From Clostridia bacterium (lineage in GTDB: Bacteria; Bacillota; Clostridia; Saccharofermentanales; Saccharofermentanaceae): a stretch of DNA of 35,772 bases. The first letter of the stretch is position 1. Each line of letters starts with the position of its first letter. Location of the stretch: NCBI GenBank assembly GCA_024403755.1, contig JAKSRF010000012.1:1-35772 (forward strand), written 5' to 3'. The notes under the pieces are model-generated. The model was not told where the DNA came from. It did not search any database and saw only the letters and a list, made by a program, of their open reading frames with translations. Below, one piece after another: positions 15,990 to 24,419 of the stretch. A program made the translations under genes and the position numbers.

Positions 15990-16787
15990 TTACTTTATGT
16001 GAACATCCAACTGATTAAACGGTATAGACAATCCGCTCTCGTCAAATTTAGTTCTGATGAGAGCGTTTATTTTTCTTCTCACATTATATTTTGCATTTTG
16101 TGATACACATCTAACACTCATACGATGAATAACGGCAGAATCAGCATATTCCTGTACTCCGAGATAATCAGCACCGGAAACATCCTGCAGTTGTAATGCT
16201 GAAGAACAAATCTCTTTCATCAGTTTCATTGCTTCATCCTGATTTACCGAATAATCAAAGCTAACATTAATGTTGACTATAGGAGATACAACAGTAATCT
16301 GAGATATATTACGATTGCAAATCGTTATTATTGAATCATCAACCACTGATCGAAGCTTAGTCGTCTTAACATTAAAGGATATTACTTCACCCTCGATACC
16401 GTTATATTCAACTATATCCGTTACATCAAAGAAATGGTCCACAACAATATTTATTCCCATTATTATGTCCTTAAGCCAGTCTTGTAAGGCAAGTCCGACT
16501 ATGGCACTCACAATACCGAGACTTGCAATAAGTGAAGTAACATTAATTCCGTTGACCTGCAATACTACAAGAATCGTCACTATAAAAACAAAATACAGAA
16601 GTACATGCTCAATCATATTTATGAGCATTTTACGTCTTGATGAATTTTTGTCATCCGGATTTATAACATTAACTGACTTTGCAAAAAATCTTCTTAATAC
16701 AAAACACAAAATAAATGAAATAAAAAGAACAAACAATGTTGTTATCAATTCTCTCGACTTCAAGTATTCAAATATTGCTTCCATCAT
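15990..16787 (-). CDS. Small-conductance mechanosensitive channel (MscS family)
   Basis: A 265-aa inner-membrane channel that opens under membrane tension and protects against osmotic downshock. Three membrane segments lie at about residues 14-33, 59-80 and 85-105; the pore helix has the Gly/Ala-rich SLIASLGIVSAIVGLALQ pattern, followed by the IVVDHFFDVTDIVEYNGIEG beta-domain of MscS. It is compact and without extra domains. The start lies inside the end of the dgkB-like gene (20-nt overlap); ATG codons at 16787 and 16784 are both possible, with GAGG just upstream favouring the second slightly. It is the last gene of the marR-acp-dgk operon. Confidence 0.93.
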   Translation of the reverse strand: MMEAIFEYLKSRELITTLFVLFISFILCFVLRRFFAKSVNVINPDDKNSSRRKMLINMIEHVLLYFVFIVTILVVLQVNGINVTSLIASLGIVSAIVGLALQDWLKDIIMGINIVVDHFFDVTDIVEYNGIEGEVISFNVKTTKLRSVVDDSIITICNRNISQITVVSPIVNINVSFDYSVNQDEAMKLMKEICSSALQLQDVSGADYLGVQEYADSAVIHRMSVRCVSQNAKYNVRRKINALIRTKFDESGLSIPFNQLDVHIK

Positions 16788-18084
16788 TATCCTCGTTTAT
16801 CTCAAGTTTTACAGGTGAGTCCGCAGTATTCTTCTCATCTGTCTCAGCACCGCTGCTATCATGATTAATCTCGTCCGAAGCTGACTTAGTATCAAAGTCT
16901 GCTTCAGCACCGTCTCCTGCTTCAAAATCGCCTTCTGCTTCAGTATCATCTTCCACCCAATCGACCTGGAGAGATTCTGTTAAACTGGTCATTACTTCGA
17001 TTGAATCATCAATATTCTTCATCTCCGATGTATTGTTCAGCTTCTTGCTTTCCTCAGTACTGTCGTCTATGCTCGAAAATTTTACTTCACTTCTTTCCTG
17101 TGCAGAAAGCGGATTATATTTATCAATAACACCGATATTAATAGCCGATTGAAAAACTTCAAATCTGATTCTGTTTCCAAAAAAATCTTCGCCGTCAAAA
17201 TTACCGATAAGCTGAGTCGCTCTGTCATGACAGGTTATTGTACCGCTTGTGCACCTATAAGTATGAACACCGTTCTTTCCTATATGTTTACCGAACTTAT
17301 AAAGGAAAAGAAGATATGCTGCTCTGAAAAAATTAACCTTATCTACTACACAAACATCAATTATTCCGTCATCGATAAAAGCATAAGGCGCCGGTCTGAA
17401 GCCGTTACCATAATACTGACCGTTACACACACAAATCAAAGTATATTCGCTGTCAGTAGACTCAAATACCTCACCGTTCTCAAGTTCAAGTTTATAATCC
17501 AATTTGAAGGAACTTCTGTGTAAAACAGCATGTATTGCCGATTGCAGATATGCTGTTTTATTATTGAACCAATTATTATTGGCTCTTACCATAGCCTTTG
17601 CTCTGGCCTGTACAACCGTATCCAAACCGATTGAAGCTATATTATCAACATATGATGACCAATTAGAAAGATGTGACCCCAATAAATCATAACTGTCTAC
17701 TCTGATCAAATCTATAGGATAATAAGACAAATTGTCCAGATTGGAAAGCATATATTTCAAATCACGAACTTCCTTAAAAGGAAAAACACTTCTAACAAAA
17801 TCGTTACCGGTTCCGAGAGGAAGGACAATCATAGGAGTATTACGAAAAGCCAATGCATTAACAACTTCGTGAACTGTACCGTCGCCACCGCACACTACAA
17901 CCACAATACTGCTTCCAAACTTCTCTGATACTTCAACGGCGATATCCTTGGCATGCCCCGGATATTCAGTATAACGCATCTCTATACGCAACCTGAGTTC
18001 ATTATCAACAGAAGCTATTGCATCGTCCAACCTCTGTAAGAATTTAACGTTGGAAAGATTGTTGATAATAAAAATATATCTCAT
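16768..18084 (-). CDS. Diacylglycerol kinase-type lipid kinase (DgkB/YegS family) with a long acidic tail
   Basis: A 438-aa cytoplasmic lipid kinase that phosphorylates diacylglycerol or a related lipid with ATP. The nucleotide site VVCGGDGTVHEVVNAL is at residues 63-78, LPLGTGNDFVRSV at 88-100, and the C-lobe DDGIIDVCVV at 238-247, which matches the family through about residue 325. Residues 330-438 form an extra, low-complexity tail very rich in Asp, Glu, Ser and Asn, absent from typical DgkB proteins of about 300 aa. It should be disordered and strongly negative. The gene follows the ACP gene by 17 nt and overlaps the channel gene. With the LtaS-like protein in this window it could recycle diacylglycerol to phosphatidate. 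Confidence 0.9.
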   Translation of the reverse strand: MRYIFIINNLSNVKFLQRLDDAIASVDNELRLRIEMRYTEYPGHAKDIAVEVSEKFGSSIVVVVCGGDGTVHEVVNALAFRNTPMIVLPLGTGNDFVRSVFPFKEVRDLKYMLSNLDNLSYYPIDLIRVDSYDLLGSHLSNWSSYVDNIASIGLDTVVQARAKAMVRANNNWFNNKTAYLQSAIHAVLHRSSFKLDYKLELENGEVFESTDSEYTLICVCNGQYYGNGFRPAPYAFIDDGIIDVCVVDKVNFFRAAYLLFLYKFGKHIGKNGVHTYRCTSGTITCHDRATQLIGNFDGEDFFGNRIRFEVFQSAINIGVIDKYNPLSAQERSEVKFSSIDDSTEESKKLNNTSEMKNIDDSIEVMTSLTESLQVDWVEDDTEAEGDFEAGDGAEADFDTKSASDEINHDSSGAETDEKNTADSPVKLEINEDNDGSNI

Positions 18085-18101
18085 CCTACAAAAAGCCCCT
18101 A

Positions 18102-18344
18102 TCAGTTATCGTTACACAATGATTCTACAAGTTTTATCAAATCATCAACCGTCTCAATGGTATCAATAATGTCATCAGAAAGTTTTATATCGTACTTTTC
18201 TTCAAGCTCAATAATCACCTCATACATTTGAAGTGAATCCATATTCAAATCCTTTATGGCAACCGACTCGTAACTGCTGATATCAGCACCATCATCTATT
18301 ACACCTGACAGAATCTGCAAAATCTCATTTCTAATGTTACTCAT
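18102..18344 (-). CDS. Acyl carrier protein
   Basis: An 80-aa acidic four-helix carrier. Ser37 in DLNMDSLQM is the expected 4'-phosphopantetheine attachment site; the LEEKYDIKLSDD helix III region and IETVDDLI are typical. It lies 18 nt downstream of the MarR-type regulator and 17 nt upstream of the lipid kinase, not in a fab gene cluster. It may therefore be a second, specialised ACP that donates acyl chains to phospholipid synthesis, or may work with the adenylating ligase. A GAGGGG site precedes the ATG. Confidence 0.92.
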   Translation of the reverse strand: MSNIRNEILQILSGVIDDGADISSYESVAIKDLNMDSLQMYEVIIELEEKYDIKLSDDIIDTIETVDDLIKLVESLCNDN

Positions 18345-18362
18345 AGTATAATACCCCTCTGA

Positions 18363-18866
18363 TTATCTAATATCGTTTGCAACCTCTTTAGCAGTTTTAC
18401 GAATCTGTGTATCATCTGAATAACGGGATAATTGTGACTTAACAAAACCGTCTATCTCAGAAACCATTTTTATTATCTGTTCTCTTTGCTCTTCTGAATA
18501 AGGTTCCAAAATTCTTTTTGCAAGTACAGAATGGAACTTAGAATGAATTCTGCAGGCAAGCTTACCGTTATGTGTAAGACTTATTCTCACAACACGCCTG
18601 TCATTCTCATCTCTGTTTCTAATGACATAACCCTTTTTTACCAAACGATCTATTGATACAGTTAACGTTCCTGTTGTAATACCCAAATCAGAAGCAGTCT
18701 CAGTCATCGTTCTTGACTCATACGGACCGATTGCATCAAGAGTATGCATCTCAGCCTGAGACAAATCAGAAAAATACCCCTTCTGAAGTGCCTTCTCCTC
18801 CGTCAACAAAACATTCTCGAAAATCTGGACTAAAAGATTGGATAATTCAAGTTCGTCATTATTCAT
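18363..18866 (-). CDS. MarR-family transcriptional regulator (FabT-like context)
   Basis: A 167-aa dimeric winged-helix regulator. The DNA-binding core covers about residues 30-100, with TMTETASDLGITTGTLTVSI as the helix-turn-helix and RDENDRRVVRISLT as the wing. It heads an operon with an acyl carrier protein, a lipid kinase and a mechanosensitive channel. In lactic acid bacteria FabT, also MarR type and encoded beside an ACP, controls fatty acid synthesis with acyl-ACP as co-repressor, so a similar role is plausible but inferred. Its promoter at 18896-18924 overlaps a 10-bp direct repeat that could be its own operator. The ATG has TGGGG as ribosome binding site. Confidence 0.85.
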   Translation of the reverse strand: MNNDELELSNLLVQIFENVLLTEEKALQKGYFSDLSQAEMHTLDAIGPYESRTMTETASDLGITTGTLTVSIDRLVKKGYVIRNRDENDRRVVRISLTHNGKLACRIHSKFHSVLAKRILEPYSEEQREQIIKMVSEIDGFVKSQLSRYSDDTQIRKTAKEVANDIR

Positions 18867-18892
18867 AAATAAACCCCACTATAAATATCTAA

Positions 18893-18924
18893 ACTATTTT
18901 ACACTATTTTATTTCAAAGGTAAA
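18893..18924 (-). promoter_or_regulatory. Promoter of the marR-acp operon with a direct repeat
   Basis: On the minus strand TTTACC (18924-18919) and TAAAAT (18901-18896) are 17 nt apart. The plus-strand sequence 18893-18912 is a tandem 10-bp repeat, ACTATTTTAC then ACTATTTTAT, lying across the -10 box. It is a candidate autoregulatory operator. Confidence 0.5.
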
Positions 18925-18942
18925 TTATTAACATAACACTAC

Positions 18943-18984
18943 CAAAATAAAAAGTACCCTGCAGGGGTTCAATCTGCAAGGCAC
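18943..18984 (-). terminator. Strong rho-independent terminator
   Basis: On the minus strand GTGCCTTGCAG (18984-18974) pairs with CTGCAGGGTAC (18964-18954): 11 pairs with two G-U wobbles, a 9-nt loop, followed by TTTTTATTTT. It could end read-through from the mutS2 operon (last stop at 19200) or a short transcript from the promoter at 19033-19061. It isolates the marR promoter that follows. Confidence 0.8.
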
Positions 18985-19026
18985 AAAAGTTAAAGGGGAA
19001 AAGTGAAACATTTCTGTTTACTTATA
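18945..19026 (-). ncRNA. Candidate small RNA of about 80 nt
   Basis: A minus-strand promoter at 19033-19061 points into this stretch and the strong terminator ends it, with no annotated gene between. The predicted RNA has a 5' stem-loop (GTAAACA with TGTTTCAC, one bulged base), an unpaired pyrimidine run reading TTTTCCCCTTTAACTTTT at 19002-18985, and the terminator stem. A CCCC-containing single strand is a common way for Firmicute small RNAs to pair with ribosome binding sites. Evidence is positional and structural only; the terminator may simply serve the mutS2 operon. Confidence 0.35.
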
Positions 19027-19032
19027 GGATTT

Positions 19033-19061
19033 AGATTACAGTTTTCTGTAACCAAAGTCAA
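19033..19061 (-). promoter_or_regulatory. Orphan promoter inside the 18.9-19.2 kb gap
   Basis: TTGACT (19061-19056) and TAATCT (19038-19033) are 17 nt apart on the minus strand. A TTACAG-TTTT-CTGTAA dyad at 19036-19051 overlaps the -10 and spacer and could be an operator. The rest of the gap up to 19199 is AT-rich, with a 10-nt poly-A run at 19071-19080 and a weak hairpin at 19110-19129. Confidence 0.4.
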
Positions 19062-19109
19062 TATACTATTAAAAAAAAAATAAATCAATAGCAATTTCAC
19101 ATTTTTGTC

Positions 19110-19129
19110 GCATTTTTATCATAAAATGC
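19110..19129 (-). terminator. Weak hairpin downstream of the mutS2 operon
   Basis: GCATTTT pairs with AAAATGC around a 6-nt loop, 70 nt past the last stop of the operon. No strong U-tract follows on the minus strand. It is a possible but poor terminator. Confidence 0.25.
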
Positions 19130-19199
19130 CATATTTGTGACAATATTTTGTCTTTGTTGTTTTATACTGTTAAGCGTTTTTGATTTTCTTTCACAAAAA

Positions 19200-19910
19200 T
19201 CACATAATCAATTCAATTTTAGGATATTCTCCCTTGTATAATGCTGTTCTGCATATATCGGAATTTGACGAATTTTCGACAGAATAACACATTTTTTCAC
19301 AAACGGCTCTCAAAAAAACATCCGGTCTTAGATTATTTGAGCTTCCGGCAGCAACTTTCAGCGTAATCTCATCTTCATTTATTCTTCTTACATCATAAAT
19401 GAGATTTCTTATATCAACGCTGATTTCTTTTCCCTTGGATTTTTTCGTGGTCATAATGCTGTCAAATTTTAATATATCCGGAGCAACATCACCGATACTT
19501 TTCGCGTTTATTCTGTAATCAGCGGCGGTAACAAGACTCATAAGACTATCTTTTTGTTCAGGAAGTGATATAGCTTTAAGAATCTTTACTCCCGCCGGAA
19601 GCATATAGTTAACCTTTTCGACAAATTCCTCAGAATTAATAGGAACAGACATGGCAACATCTACATAATCCCCTTCAGTGTTAACACCTACTCCGAGAGG
19701 AAGAGCAAATACCATAATCGGACGCGGATTATAACCCTGTGTATACAAAATAGGCAATTCAGCTCTTCTTATAGCTCGTTCAAATACACGCATTAGATCA
19801 AGATGGCCGATATATGAAGTTGCACCTTTACGCTCAAAAACGGCTCTCTGAATATATTGTTGCTGGTGTTTCTGAGTTGTCATCAAACGAGCTCTTTCAT
19901 CTTGAAGCAT
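19200..19910 (-). CDS. TIGR03936/DUF2344 family protein
   Basis: A 236-aa cytoplasmic protein with the family signature YIGHLDLMRVFERAIRRAEL near the N-terminus, followed by GYNPRPIMVFALPLGVG. The family is a near-constant partner of TIGR03960 radical SAM proteins, either fused to them or encoded next to them; its biochemical role is not established. The reading frame is open from a GTG at 19919, but an AGGTGA site just upstream fits the ATG at 19910, so that start is given. It overlaps the end of the radical SAM gene by 14 nt or more, showing translational coupling. In many Firmicutes an RNase E/G gene and rplU-rpmA follow; they do not here. Confidence 0.85.
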   Translation of the reverse strand: MLQDERARLMTTQKHQQQYIQRAVFERKGATSYIGHLDLMRVFERAIRRAELPILYTQGYNPRPIMVFALPLGVGVNTEGDYVDVAMSVPINSEEFVEKVNYMLPAGVKILKAISLPEQKDSLMSLVTAADYRINAKSIGDVAPDILKFDSIMTTKKSKGKEISVDIRNLIYDVRRINEDEITLKVAAGSSNNLRPDVFLRAVCEKMCYSVENSSNSDICRTALYKGEYPKIELIM

Positions 19911-21876
19911 AGCATTCACCTACCTTAAAGCAATTTGCACCGCAAGCGGAACATTTCTCACGACAATTCGGCGTAACAGTCTCACTGTAAGCCTTATTCT
20001 TCTCACTGATAAGGAAGTCCTTTCTGACGCCGACATTAATATGTTGCCAAGGCAACACCTCATCAGTACTGTATTCACGCGCGTATGTCTCCCAAGACAA
20101 ACCGTTCTTCAGGAGAATCTCTGTCCATTTTGCAAAATTAAAAGAATCATCCCATGCATCAAAAACCAGTCCCGCCTTATAGCCTTCGAGAAGGACTTGA
20201 TTAAGACGTCTGTCACCCCTTGCCAGTACAACCTCCCATAAAGAAGACTCAACATCGTGCCAACTGTACTTAATATTTTTAGATTTAAGACGACTCTTAA
20301 GGAATGCCTGCTTTTTAAGGAACTCCTCCTTACAATTCTGTCTCTCCCATTGAAACGGCGTAAAAGGCTTTGGAATATACATTGACGTTGATACCGTAAT
20401 TTCCGGTTTACGAGCTTTAATTCCAAGTTCATGAACCGTATCAAAATAAAGTTTCTCAATTTTTTTGGCCAAATCAGCGATACCCTCAACATCCTCCATA
20501 GTCTCCGTCGGAAGACCGAGCATAAAATAAAGCTTTACCGTCCCCCAGCCACCGCTGAAAGCTAACTTTAATGAAGACATAATATCTTCTTCAGTGATTC
20601 CTTTGTTAATAACATCACGCAGACGTTGCGTACCTGCCTCAGGCGCAAAGGTTAAACCGGTTTTTCTGGTAGATGAGACCTTCTCCATCAAATCCAATGC
20701 AAAATTATCGATTCTTAATGACGGAAGAGACAGACTTGAATGTCTTCCTTCAAATGCGTCAAGAAGTCCGTCAGTCAGTTCCTTTAATCCTGTATAGTCA
20801 CTTGAAGACAAAGATAGAATACCAAGTTCATCATAGCCTGTATTATGTTCTATGGCTATTCCCTGTCTGCACAAAGTCTCCGCGCTCTTCTCACGAACAG
20901 GTCGGTATATGAATCCGGCCTGACAAAAACGACAGCCTCTGATACAGCCTCTGAACACCTCCAAATACGCTCTGTCATGTACTATTCCCATGTTAGGAAC
21001 TATCGGATTCTCAGGATATAAAGCATTATCCAAATCAGAGATTATTCTTTTTGTTATGATATCCGGAGCAGAAGCTTCCGTTTTTATAAGTCCTGTCTGG
21101 CGCGGAGCAATTTTACTAAACTCAACCGGATATTCGGATACTGTTCCGTCTTCATTCTTAACGATTCTGACAGCATCAACAAAATATTCTTTGCCGCTGT
21201 AGTTATCCTCAAATTCAGCCTTATAGAAGGAAGGAATATAAACACCGCTTATTTTACTTAATTCCAAAAGCAATTCGTGTCTGTTGCGTTTACCCGAATC
21301 CTTGTACCTTTTTACTGCCTGAGTGACTTCAAGAATCATCTCTTCTCCCTCACCCATTAATACCGCATCAAAAAAATCGCACATCGGCTCGATGTTATAC
21401 GCTACAGGTCCGCCGCAAATAACAACAGGATCATTTTCTTTTCGATCAGTACTTTTCAAAGGAATATTACCCAAATCCATCATTAAAAGCACATTGGTAT
21501 AGCACATCTCATATCCGAGAGTAAAAGCTACAATGTCAAAATCCGAAAGCGGGGATCCGGTCTCAAGAGTAAACAAAGGAATATTCTTCTCACGCATCAG
21601 CTTAATCATATCATGCCAAGGTGTAAATGCACGTTCGCAATAGTTATATTCCTCAGAATTAATAACATTATACAGAATCTGCATAGCTAAATTGCTCATG
21701 CCTATCTCATATATATCAGGAAAACAGAACGCTGTACGAACTTCCTTACAGGTTCCGTTCTGTTCCAACTGATTAATTACATATTCTTTGATACACTGAT
21801 TAGGTTCTCCTCCGACATAACGTCCCGGACTTTCGACAGACATCAAATCCTTATGTGATATATTAACCTTATTCAT
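19897..21876 (-). CDS. TIGR03960-family B12-binding-type radical SAM protein
   Basis: A 659-aa putative radical SAM enzyme. The N-terminal third resembles a cobalamin-binding-type domain (CFPDIYEIGMSNLAMQILYN, then VVICGGPVAYNIEPM and LMGEGEE). The radical SAM cluster motif CxxxCxxC is Cys311, Cys315 and Cys318 in RGCIRGCRFCQAGF; FAPEAGTQRLRDVINKG and KLYFMLGLP are SAM-barrel landmarks. A Cys-rich C-terminus (CREKCSACGANC) may hold another metal site. The substrate is unknown. The gene sits 16 nt after mutS2 and overlaps the TIGR03936 gene. GAGGT precedes the ATG. Confidence 0.9.
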   Translation of the reverse strand: MNKVNISHKDLMSVESPGRYVGGEPNQCIKEYVINQLEQNGTCKEVRTAFCFPDIYEIGMSNLAMQILYNVINSEEYNYCERAFTPWHDMIKLMREKNIPLFTLETGSPLSDFDIVAFTLGYEMCYTNVLLMMDLGNIPLKSTDRKENDPVVICGGPVAYNIEPMCDFFDAVLMGEGEEMILEVTQAVKRYKDSGKRNRHELLLELSKISGVYIPSFYKAEFEDNYSGKEYFVDAVRIVKNEDGTVSEYPVEFSKIAPRQTGLIKTEASAPDIITKRIISDLDNALYPENPIVPNMGIVHDRAYLEVFRGCIRGCRFCQAGFIYRPVREKSAETLCRQGIAIEHNTGYDELGILSLSSSDYTGLKELTDGLLDAFEGRHSSLSLPSLRIDNFALDLMEKVSSTRKTGLTFAPEAGTQRLRDVINKGITEEDIMSSLKLAFSGGWGTVKLYFMLGLPTETMEDVEGIADLAKKIEKLYFDTVHELGIKARKPEITVSTSMYIPKPFTPFQWERQNCKEEFLKKQAFLKSRLKSKNIKYSWHDVESSLWEVVLARGDRRLNQVLLEGYKAGLVFDAWDDSFNFAKWTEILLKNGLSWETYAREYSTDEVLPWQHINVGVRKDFLISEKNKAYSETVTPNCREKCSACGANCFKVGECYASR

Positions 21877-21892
21877 CTGATACCTCTTTCAA

Positions 21893-24355
21893 TCAATATA
21901 ACTCAGCTATGGTAACACCGTCTTCACCCTCACCGAATGTACCGAGGCGATACGATTTCACTCTGGAATCACCGCGAAGAAATTCATCAACAGCCGAACG
22001 AAGTGCACCGGTTCCCTTACCATGAACAATTCTGATTTGATGCCTATGTCCGAGAACACAATCATCTATATATTTATCAAGAATATCCTGAGCCTCTTCA
22101 TATCTTTTTCCGAGTAAAACAATCTCGGTAGCAGTCTCCATCGATTTACGAACTCTGATTTCCGTCTCCTGGGTTACAACCTTAGGTTTACTGTTCTGCT
22201 TTTGTTCTTCAATCAACTGTGCTCTCTTCTTATCGCTGTTTGTCGGTAGTCTGAGCTGCGATATATCAACAGTCAACTTAATTCCGGAAGACTCAATCTG
22301 AACCTTTCCGTTCTTGTTAGCCTTTGTAACCGCCTTACCGACCATATCAAGATGAGGAATTACATATTGCTTTCCTATCTCAATTTCCTTCGGAATCTCA
22401 CCCGGCAAAGCAGTTTTTAATGCTTCATCGTCATCATCATCAGAAGCTAAATCTCTTATACCGGCACGAAGTCTTCTTCTCACCTTATCAAGCTCTTCCT
22501 GAGCATTTTGCGAATTCTGTTTCTCGGCATTCTTCTTCAGTTTTTTAATCAACTCATCAAGTTCGGCTTCCTTCGCCTTAAGAAGCTCCTTCTGTTCAGC
22601 TCTTGAATCGTTAAGAATACGAGTCTTGGACTGCTTTAATTTAGTCTTCTCCTCTGCCAACTCCCTCTCCTGTTCCTTAAGACGGTGATTAAGAATTTCA
22701 TTATCCTCAGCAAGCATTTTTGCCTTACGGTTATTCTGCTCATATTCCTCAAGAAGTCTCTCGAAAGCTAATTCTTCCTTTGACAACATTCCCTGTGCAT
22801 CGGCAATTATTTTCTTCGACAAACCGAGTTTACCGGATATAACAAACGCATTACTTACACCCGGCATACCGATAATCAGTCTGTATGTCGGAGACAAAGT
22901 GTCAGTATTGAACTCGCACGAAGCGTTCATTACGCCTTCTGTCTCTACAGCATAGGCTTTAAGCTCCTTGTAGTGCGTTGTTGCCATCGTAACACAACCC
23001 TTGGAACGAAGCTCGTCAAGAATGGCCATAGCCAAAGCTGCACCCTCCGCCGGATCTGTACCCGAACCAAGTTCATCAAGAAGAACCAATGAATTTCCAC
23101 GAACATTCTTCAAAATAAATACTACATTTGACATGTGTGCAGAAAAAGTAGAGAGACTCTGCTCAATACTCTGTTCGTCACCTATATCTGCAAGAACTCT
23201 GTCGAAAACAGATATCTCCGAATTCTCCGCAACCGGAATCATAAGTCCGGCCATCGTCATAAGAGTAAGAAGACCGCAGGTCTTAAGTGATACGGTTTTT
23301 CCTCCCGTATTCGGTCCTGTAATAATCAAAGTCTTATACTCACGTCCGTTAATAATGTCTACCGGAACTACCGCACTTCTGTCAATAAGCGGATGACGCG
23401 CCTTCATAAGATTAACGATACCCTTATCATTGATTACAGGCTTTACGGCATCCATATCAATAGCAAGCTGTGCTTTTGCCGAACAAAAATCTATCTCAGT
23501 AATAACAGCCAAATTCTTAAGAAGCGTATCCTTCTCTTTGAGAACTTTGCCTGTAAGCATCTGCAAAATTCGCTCTATCTCCTCACGTTCCAGAGATTTC
23601 AATTCACGAATTCTGTTATTGGCCTCAACTACAGGCATCGGTTCAACAAACAAGGTCTGACCGGTAGAAGACGTATCATGAATAATTCCAGGAATCTTAC
23701 TTTTGCATTCCGCTCTCAACGGAATACAAAATCTGTCATCTCGTATAGTAATAATAGCTTCCTGAAGTTCTTCTTCATGGCCGCGTATTATTCTCTCCAA
23801 TATCACACGAATATTACGTGAGATATCCTTCATCTCTTTACGTATACCGTACAAAGTATTTGAAGCTCTGTCATCTATCTCACCGTCAGGTGTAATACAC
23901 AGTTCTATGTCCTTTCTCAGTCTGTCGACTGTATCAAGTGAACCGATACCCGTAAAAAGATTGGTATCAAACATATCCTGATGCTCTCCGGAAACAATAA
24001 GCTTAATTCTGCTCACCGAATCCAAAAAAATTCTTACATCACTGAGTTCCTGAACAGACAGTGAACCGCCGGCATCGGCATAAGCTAACTTCGGTCTCAA
24101 ATCAGTAAAACCGCCGAGCGGAAGCTTACCATATTTATTTATATACACAAATGCTTCATACGTATCGTTCAGCATTTGTTTTACGGAAGATGAATCCGTT
24201 GTCGGAACAAGCTCCTCCACTCGTTCTTTACCCATTGCCGTAACCGCAAAAGGTACTGTCATCTCAATAATTTTGTTAAATTCAAGGACATTCAAAACGC
24301 GCCCGCGTATTTGTTTTTTTCTTGCATCCTCTTCAAAAGTTAAATATTCGTACAT
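21893..24355 (-). CDS. mutS2: MutS2 (endonuclease MutS2/ribosome rescue factor)
   Basis: An 820-aa MutS paralogue without the mismatch-recognition domain. The ATPase has the Walker A GPNTGGKTVSLKT, a Walker B region LLDELGSGTDPAEG and the ATTHYKELK switch; a long charged coiled coil (about residues 500-620) follows, then a KOW-like segment and the C-terminal Smr domain with HGKGTGALR. MutS2 was first linked to suppression of recombination and more recently to splitting collided ribosomes in Bacillus. In the Smr domain the usual LDLRG/LDLHG motif reads IVLLGKRYEEA, so the acidic residue is missing. The frame is open to 24394, but GGAG before the ATG at 24355 and the promoter at 24383-24391 fix the start. 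Confidence 0.95.
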   Translation of the reverse strand: MYEYLTFEEDARKKQIRGRVLNVLEFNKIIEMTVPFAVTAMGKERVEELVPTTDSSSVKQMLNDTYEAFVYINKYGKLPLGGFTDLRPKLAYADAGGSLSVQELSDVRIFLDSVSRIKLIVSGEHQDMFDTNLFTGIGSLDTVDRLRKDIELCITPDGEIDDRASNTLYGIRKEMKDISRNIRVILERIIRGHEEELQEAIITIRDDRFCIPLRAECKSKIPGIIHDTSSTGQTLFVEPMPVVEANNRIRELKSLEREEIERILQMLTGKVLKEKDTLLKNLAVITEIDFCSAKAQLAIDMDAVKPVINDKGIVNLMKARHPLIDRSAVVPVDIINGREYKTLIITGPNTGGKTVSLKTCGLLTLMTMAGLMIPVAENSEISVFDRVLADIGDEQSIEQSLSTFSAHMSNVVFILKNVRGNSLVLLDELGSGTDPAEGAALAMAILDELRSKGCVTMATTHYKELKAYAVETEGVMNASCEFNTDTLSPTYRLIIGMPGVSNAFVISGKLGLSKKIIADAQGMLSKEELAFERLLEEYEQNNRKAKMLAEDNEILNHRLKEQERELAEEKTKLKQSKTRILNDSRAEQKELLKAKEAELDELIKKLKKNAEKQNSQNAQEELDKVRRRLRAGIRDLASDDDDDEALKTALPGEIPKEIEIGKQYVIPHLDMVGKAVTKANKNGKVQIESSGIKLTVDISQLRLPTNSDKKRAQLIEEQKQNSKPKVVTQETEIRVRKSMETATEIVLLGKRYEEAQDILDKYIDDCVLGHRHQIRIVHGKGTGALRSAVDEFLRGDSRVKSYRLGTFGEGEDGVTIAELY

Positions 24356-24382
24356 ACATATCTCCAAAATAAATGTCTTTGT

Positions 24383-24391
24383 ATTGTACCA
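24383..24391 (-). promoter_or_regulatory. Extended -10 promoter of the mutS2 operon
   Basis: TGGTACAAT on the minus strand is an extended -10 (TGn plus TACAAT); no good -35 is visible. Transcription start near 24376 gives a leader of about 20 nt to the ATG at 24355 and excludes the longer frame. Confidence 0.55.
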
Positions 24392-24419
24392 CACAAGTAC
24401 ATATTACAAATAAAACGTA

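Noticed and set aside
18958..18984. tRNA T-arm remnant (GGGGTTCAATC with a TGCAG/CTGCA stem)
   Set aside because: The loop is 9 nt instead of 7, and no anticodon arm, D arm or acceptor stem is present. The sequence is explained fully by the terminator hairpin.
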